Assembly: GCA_012520355.1 (NCBI GenBank)
Contig: JAAYOK010000177.1
Coordinates: 1 to 44,407 of the forward strand
Source: Bacillota bacterium
Lineage (GTDB): Bacteria > Bacillota > Limnochordia > Darwinibacteriales > Darwinibacteriaceae
Reading direction: 5' to 3'
DNA: 44,407 bases
The notes beneath the pieces are model-generated. The model was not told where the DNA came from and ran no database searches. It saw only the letters and a program-made list of their open reading frames with translations. Of this stretch, positions 41,703 through 44,407 are shown one piece after another. Every line of letters starts with the position of its first letter. Position 1 is the first letter of the stretch. Position numbers and translations under genes: made by a program.

Positions 41703-42662
41703 ATGGGCATCAAGAAAAATCAAGCTATTGTGCTCGGGCTCGTGCTCGTGGTCATTGCCAGTGTCACTGCGCTGCTCAGTTGGTCCAGGGATGATCGAAA
41801 TATTGTGCGTGAGCTCCAAGAGGAACCAACACTCACTGTCTATGTGAATGAAACGGGGCAAATCCAGGAGATGCCTCTAGAAGAGTATATTCAAGGGGTG
41901 GTGGCAGGCGAAATGTTTCCGGATTGGCCTGTCAATGCCTATGCTGCTCAGGCCATCTTTGCCCGGAGTTTTACCATGGACTTTCTGGCTTCGGGTGGTG
42001 TAAAAGACAAGTATGGGGCGGATGTTTCAACCTCGATCCAAGAAACCCAGGCCTTTAATCCTGACGCCGTTACAGAGGAGATCAAAAAGGGCGTGGAGAT
42101 GACACGGGGCGAAGTGATGACCTATGATAACCGCTTTGTGCGAGGCTGGTTCCATGCCTATTCTGGTGGGATCACCGCTCAGGCCAAAGAGGGTTTGGAT
42201 TATCAAGACGAAGAGCCCCCATTCACAAAAAGTGTCAAGCTTGGGGAAAATGACTATGTTCCAGATGATGTCAAAGAGTGGACGGCTGAATATAATGCTG
42301 AAGAGCTCAGGGGCATGCTGGCTCAGACTGGTCTGAATGTAGGGGAAATCACAGGAGTTGAAATTGCGGAAAAGGGTCCATCGGGGCGGGTGACTTCGTT
42401 TTTGGTCCGAGGTAGCCAGGGTGAGGACACCATCTCTGGACCTGCGTTTCGTCTCGCGGTTGATTCCACCAAGATGAAATCAACCTTGGTGCAAGACTTA
42501 CGTTTTGAAGGGGGGACCTTATCCATCACTGGCACAGGCTATGGTCATGGGGTAGGCCTAAGCCAGTGGGATGCCTTCAAACTAGCCAAGGAAGGGAAGA
42601 GTCCCGAGGAGATCGTGGAGACCTTCTTTCCAGACATTGAGATCCGCACCATCTACCAATGA
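41703..42662 (+). CDS. SpoIID/LytB-domain protein (probable peptidoglycan lytic transglycosylase)
   Basis: SpoIID-type enzymes cleave glycan strands lacking stem peptides during engulfment. The 319 residues have an N-terminal membrane anchor (about 7-27), then the SpoIID domain with LEEYIQGVVAGEMFPDWP (E70 at the catalytic Glu position), AYAAQAIFARSF, YSGG and the C-terminal GYGHGVGLSQWDAF. AAAGGAGAA precedes the ATG. Canonical spoIID lies elsewhere in Bacillus, next to spoIIIID, so this may be a paralogue. Its position between hup and yabP suggests sporulation use. I therefore leave the symbol open. Confidence 0.85.
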   Translation: MGIKKNQAIVLGLVLVVIASVTALLSWSRDDRNIVRELQEEPTLTVYVNETGQIQEMPLEEYIQGVVAGEMFPDWPVNAYAAQAIFARSFTMDFLASGGVKDKYGADVSTSIQETQAFNPDAVTEEIKKGVEMTRGEVMTYDNRFVRGWFHAYSGGITAQAKEGLDYQDEEPPFTKSVKLGENDYVPDDVKEWTAEYNAEELRGMLAQTGLNVGEITGVEIAEKGPSGRVTSFLVRGSQGEDTISGPAFRLAVDSTKMKSTLVQDLRFEGGTLSITGTGYGHGVGLSQWDAFKLAKEGKSPEEIVETFFPDIEIRTIYQ

Positions 42663-42691
42663 GTCTAACTTGACTACTCTTTGCATAGAAT
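42663..42691 (+). promoter_or_regulatory. Sigma-E-like promoter of yabP-yabQ
   Basis: GTCTAACT (42663-42670) and CATAGAAT (42684-42691) are spaced by 13 bp. They resemble the mother-cell sigma-E pattern, with a -10 like CATACAAT (7 of 8) and a weaker -35. yabP-yabQ is sigma-E-controlled in B. subtilis, which supports the call. It starts at the SpoIID-like stop codon. Confidence 0.5.
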
Positions 42692-42725
42692 GAAATACCA
42701 TGTTCTGAGCAAGGAGGTCACAAAG

Positions 42726-43010
42726 GTGGATGATAAGAGGCTGAGTAATGTTCGCCATCAATTGGTCTTAGCCGAAAGGGAACGTTTGACCCTCGATGGT
42801 GTGATCCATGTGGAGAGTTTTGATGACCGGGAAATTGTCTTAGAGACCGAGCTTGGAGGCCTTGTGGTACAAGGGGAGGACCTCCATATTAAGGAGCTCA
42901 ATTTGGAGAAGGGCAATCTCTTGGTCAGCGGTTATGTTGCATCGGTTGAGTATCTAGGGGATTCCCTGGCCAAACGGAGCAAGGGCGTACTCGCTCGATT
43001 ATTCAAGTAG
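42726..43010 (+). CDS. yabP: Sporulation protein YabP
   Basis: The 94-residue protein matches YabP: DDKRLSNVRHQLVLAERERL, then LDGVIHVESFDDREIVLETE and LVVQGEDLHIKELNLEKG, ending in a basic tail (LARLFK). YabP is a mother-cell protein needed for spore cortex formation, acting with YabQ. GTG 42726 follows AAGGAGGT; an upstream TTG (42681) lies within the sigma-E-like promoter and is rejected. The yabP-yabQ-divIC-yabR order is conserved among spore formers. Confidence 0.95.
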   Translation: MDDKRLSNVRHQLVLAERERLTLDGVIHVESFDDREIVLETELGGLVVQGEDLHIKELNLEKGNLLVSGYVASVEYLGDSLAKRSKGVLARLFK

Positions 43011-43031
43011 TAGCTTGCGGGAGGTGTCTCC

Positions 43032-43481
43032 ATGGAATCCCTTGGCACTCAACTGTACTCCTTTAGCATTGTTCTCCTGGCCGGAATTACCTTGGGGATC
43101 TTCTTTGATTTGTTCCGGGTGATACGGGGAATCCTGCGCCCGGGGCTCATTAGTACACCCATTTTGGATCTGCTCTTTTGGGCCCTGATCACTCCCATCC
43201 TCGTCCTCTATCTGGTTTTAGCAAACTGGGGAGAGTTGCGTGGCTACGTCCTAATTGGCCTAGGTCTAGGACTCTTCTTTTATCGTTTACTCCTTTCAGG
43301 CTTAGTCCTTTCCTTCTTACTGTGGTTGGTTCGTGTGGTGGGGGGATTTTTGAATCTGGTGGTTTCCTTTTTTCTGTGGCTTGTATCCTTTCCCATTCTC
43401 TTAGTGCAAGAAGCCCGCTTTAGTTTGTCCCATAGGAGGAAAACGTGGCGCCTGCGACCTCGGCTGCGTTGGAGAAAATAG
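43032..43481 (+). CDS. yabQ: Spore cortex biosynthesis protein YabQ
   Basis: The 149-residue membrane protein has about four or five helices: ESLGTQLYSFSIVLLAGITL with GIFFDLFRVIRG is the YabQ signature, followed by FWALITPILVLYLVLANWGE. A strongly basic C-terminus (HRRKTWRLRPRLRWRK) probably faces the cytosol. YabQ localises to the forespore membrane region and is needed for cortex assembly. GGGAGGTG precedes the ATG 21 bases after yabP, consistent with cotranscription from the sigma-E-like promoter. Confidence 0.93.
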   Translation: MESLGTQLYSFSIVLLAGITLGIFFDLFRVIRGILRPGLISTPILDLLFWALITPILVLYLVLANWGELRGYVLIGLGLGLFFYRLLLSGLVLSFLLWLVRVVGGFLNLVVSFFLWLVSFPILLVQEARFSLSHRRKTWRLRPRLRWRK

Positions 43482-43550
43482 GCTGAAGTCAAAGTTTTGG
43501 CAGGAAAAATCCTGGCGAGGGGGAATGAATGAGCCAGGAGGGATGTTCCC

Positions 43551-43868
43551 ATGGCCAAAAAACGCGTACGCATCCAGCCCTGGCGGATTGTGCTCCTAGT
43601 CATTTTGGTCTGGATCGGTTTCAACTTTGCCAAAAACGGAGTAGCGAATTACAAGTTGCGGCAAGAGATCGAGGCTTTGGAGAAGCGCTTGGTCGTTTTG
43701 GAAATGCGCAAGGAAGATTTGGAGCGGGAGATCGAAGAGTGGAAGTCCCCGGAAAATGTGGAGCGAATAGCACGGGAGCAGCTCGGCCTGGTGAAACCAG
43801 GTGAAGTGGTGTACCGGGTTTCTGAAACCTTCTCTGGCGACGTAGCCCATGATGTGGAGAAACGCTAG
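43551..43868 (+). CDS. divIC: FtsB/DivIC-family septum formation initiator
   Basis: The 105-residue bitopic protein has a basic cytoplasmic tip (KKRVRIQP), one membrane helix (about 11-27) and an extracytoplasmic coiled coil (about 37-67, LRQEIEALEKRLVVLEMRKE). The coiled coil is followed by the conserved ENVERIAREQLGLVKPGEVV. DivIC forms a divisome complex with FtsL and DivIB/FtsQ that activates septal peptidoglycan synthesis. AGGAGGGAT precedes the ATG. The position between yabQ and yabR is the same as divIC in B. subtilis. Confidence 0.93.
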   Translation: MAKKRVRIQPWRIVLLVILVWIGFNFAKNGVANYKLRQEIEALEKRLVVLEMRKEDLEREIEEWKSPENVERIAREQLGLVKPGEVVYRVSETFSGDVAHDVEKR

Positions 43869-43871
43869 GAT

Positions 43872-43900
43872 TTGACACAAAACTCCTTATAATATATAAT
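43872..43900 (+). promoter_or_regulatory. Consensus sigma-A promoter of yabR
   Basis: A perfect TTGACA (43872-43877) and perfect TATAAT (43895-43900) are spaced by exactly 17 bp. A short hairpin, CGTGC-CCC-GCACG (43913-43925), lies at the start of the leader. Confidence 0.9.
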
Positions 43901-43956
43901 GTTATGTAGTCGCGTGCCCCGCACGGCAGAATCCAAGAGGAGGAATTTTTTAACGT

Positions 43957-44349
43957 ATGTCAATTGATGTCGGCAACATTGTCGAAGGGAAGGTTACCGG
44001 GATAACCAATTTCGGTGCTTTCGTGGAACTCTCCAATGGAAAAACAGGTCTGGTCCACATTTCTGAAGTTGCAGATGCTTATGTGAAAGATATTAAGGAC
44101 TTTCTGAACGAAAATGATGTGGTCAAAGTGAAAGTCATTAATATGAGCGAAGGCAAGATTGGGTTATCCATTAAACAGGTAAATCCAACCAAGCCAGCGC
44201 GTGATCGTCGTGGTGGTCCTCGCAGGAAAGCAGCTAGTCCTGTAGATTTCGAGGAGCGTTTGTCGCGTTTTATGAAAGACAGTGATGAACGTCAGACTGC
44301 TCTGAAGAAAAGCCAAGACTCGAAGCGGGGAGGCAGGGGCGCAAGGTAG
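43957..44349 (+). CDS. yabR: S1-domain RNA-binding protein YabR
   Basis: The 130-residue protein has one N-terminal S1 domain (about 1-72: MSIDVGNIVEGKVTGITNFG, then AFVELSNGKTGLVHISEVAD and VKVKVINMSEGKIGLSIKQV). A basic tail follows (DRRGGPRRKA) and ends SKRGGRGAR. It resembles the RNA-binding domain of polynucleotide phosphorylase and general stress protein 13. It probably binds RNA or ribosomes; its exact role is unknown. GAGGAGGA lies twelve bases before the ATG. The perfect consensus promoter suggests high vegetative expression, independent of the sporulation genes upstream. Confidence 0.93.
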   Translation: MSIDVGNIVEGKVTGITNFGAFVELSNGKTGLVHISEVADAYVKDIKDFLNENDVVKVKVINMSEGKIGLSIKQVNPTKPARDRRGGPRRKAASPVDFEERLSRFMKDSDERQTALKKSQDSKRGGRGAR

Positions 44350-44368
44350 AAACCGAGAATAAAGAAAT

Positions 44369-44394
44369 AAAGCACTCCAAAGGGAGTGCTTTTA
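44369..44394 (+). terminator. Intrinsic terminator after yabR
   Basis: AGCACTCC (44371-44378) pairs perfectly with GGAGTGCT (44383-44390) around an AAAG loop, flanked by A and T runs (TTTATT). Confidence 0.92.
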
Positions 44395-44407
44395 TTGTAA
44401 GGAAGTG

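Noticed and set aside
43901-43956. RNA gene before yabR
   Set aside because: CGTGC-CCC-GCACG is only a short hairpin in a normal mRNA leader; no tRNA-like or other structured RNA fold is seen.
1-44407. Mobile elements, CRISPR arrays or defence islands
   Set aside because: No transposase, integrase, repeat-spacer pattern or Cas-like protein is present. The DUF559-type protein alone does not make a defence system.

Overview
This window reads as one chromosomal segment of a spore-forming member of the Bacillota. Sporulation genes are scattered through it: spore-type lonC, a SipL-like SPOCS/LysM protein, spoVT, a SpoVB-like flippase, a SpoIID-like gene, yabP and yabQ. Gene order repeatedly matches the Bacillus subtilis origin-proximal regions: DUF951-ychF-rpsF-ssb-rpsR-yybS-rplI, then rsmA-veg-ispE-purR-glmU-prs-ctc-pth-mfd-spoVT-yabM-type-mazG-yabP-yabQ-divIC-yabR. 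Base composition is moderate, Shine-Dalgarno sites are strong, and GTG or TTG starts are frequent. I infer a deep-branching, possibly uncultured lineage (Limnochordia-like is a guess), not a classical Bacillus. I see no insertion sequence, prophage, CRISPR array, tRNA or rRNA gene. No gene-free stretch exceeds about 300 bases; the largest (1080-1376 and 14057-14320) both hold regulatory structure.

Layout: (1) 1-1079, the 3' end of a YkvI-like membrane protein and a tail-anchored TPR protein. (2) 1080-5741, a four-site DnaA-box cluster, an operator-like palindrome, and the glycine cleavage operon gcvT-gcvH-gcvPA-gcvPB. (3) 5751-10650, a minus-strand secreted PpiC-type foldase, DUF951, a two-lobed P-loop ATPase, minus-strand queT, ychF, and the rpsF-ssb-rpsR operon on its own consensus promoter. 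(4) 10673-14094, yybS, rplI and spore lonC. (5) 14095-17204, mgtE behind a long structured leader with a short upstream ORF, then convergent galK and a decayed galT. (6) 17271-24177, ridA, ddl, an ABC-F ATPase, a DnaD-domain protein, the replicative helicase, a small unknown, rsmA and a YkuK-type protein. (7) 24244-27661, veg on tandem promoters, a degenerate GH18 LysM protein and a SPOCS/LysM protein. (8) 27704-33954, a DMT transporter, ispE, a nucleotidyltransferase, purR, a DUF559-type nuclease-like protein, a shortened glmU, prs and rplY/ctc. (9) 34063-44394, pth, mfd, spoVT, the SpoVB-like flippase, minus-strand mazG and HU, the SpoIID-like gene, yabP, yabQ, divIC and yabR.

The genes form housekeeping modules (translation, replication and repair, envelope precursors, one-carbon metabolism) interleaved with spore-envelope genes. 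Almost all genes read rightward, as expected for a leading strand whose origin lies to the left. The observations most worth testing are the mgtE leader (upstream ORF plus a 16-bp long-range stem), the DnaA-box cluster before gcvT, GlmU without its acetyltransferase half, the decayed galT, and the GH18 protein that has lost its catalytic aspartates.
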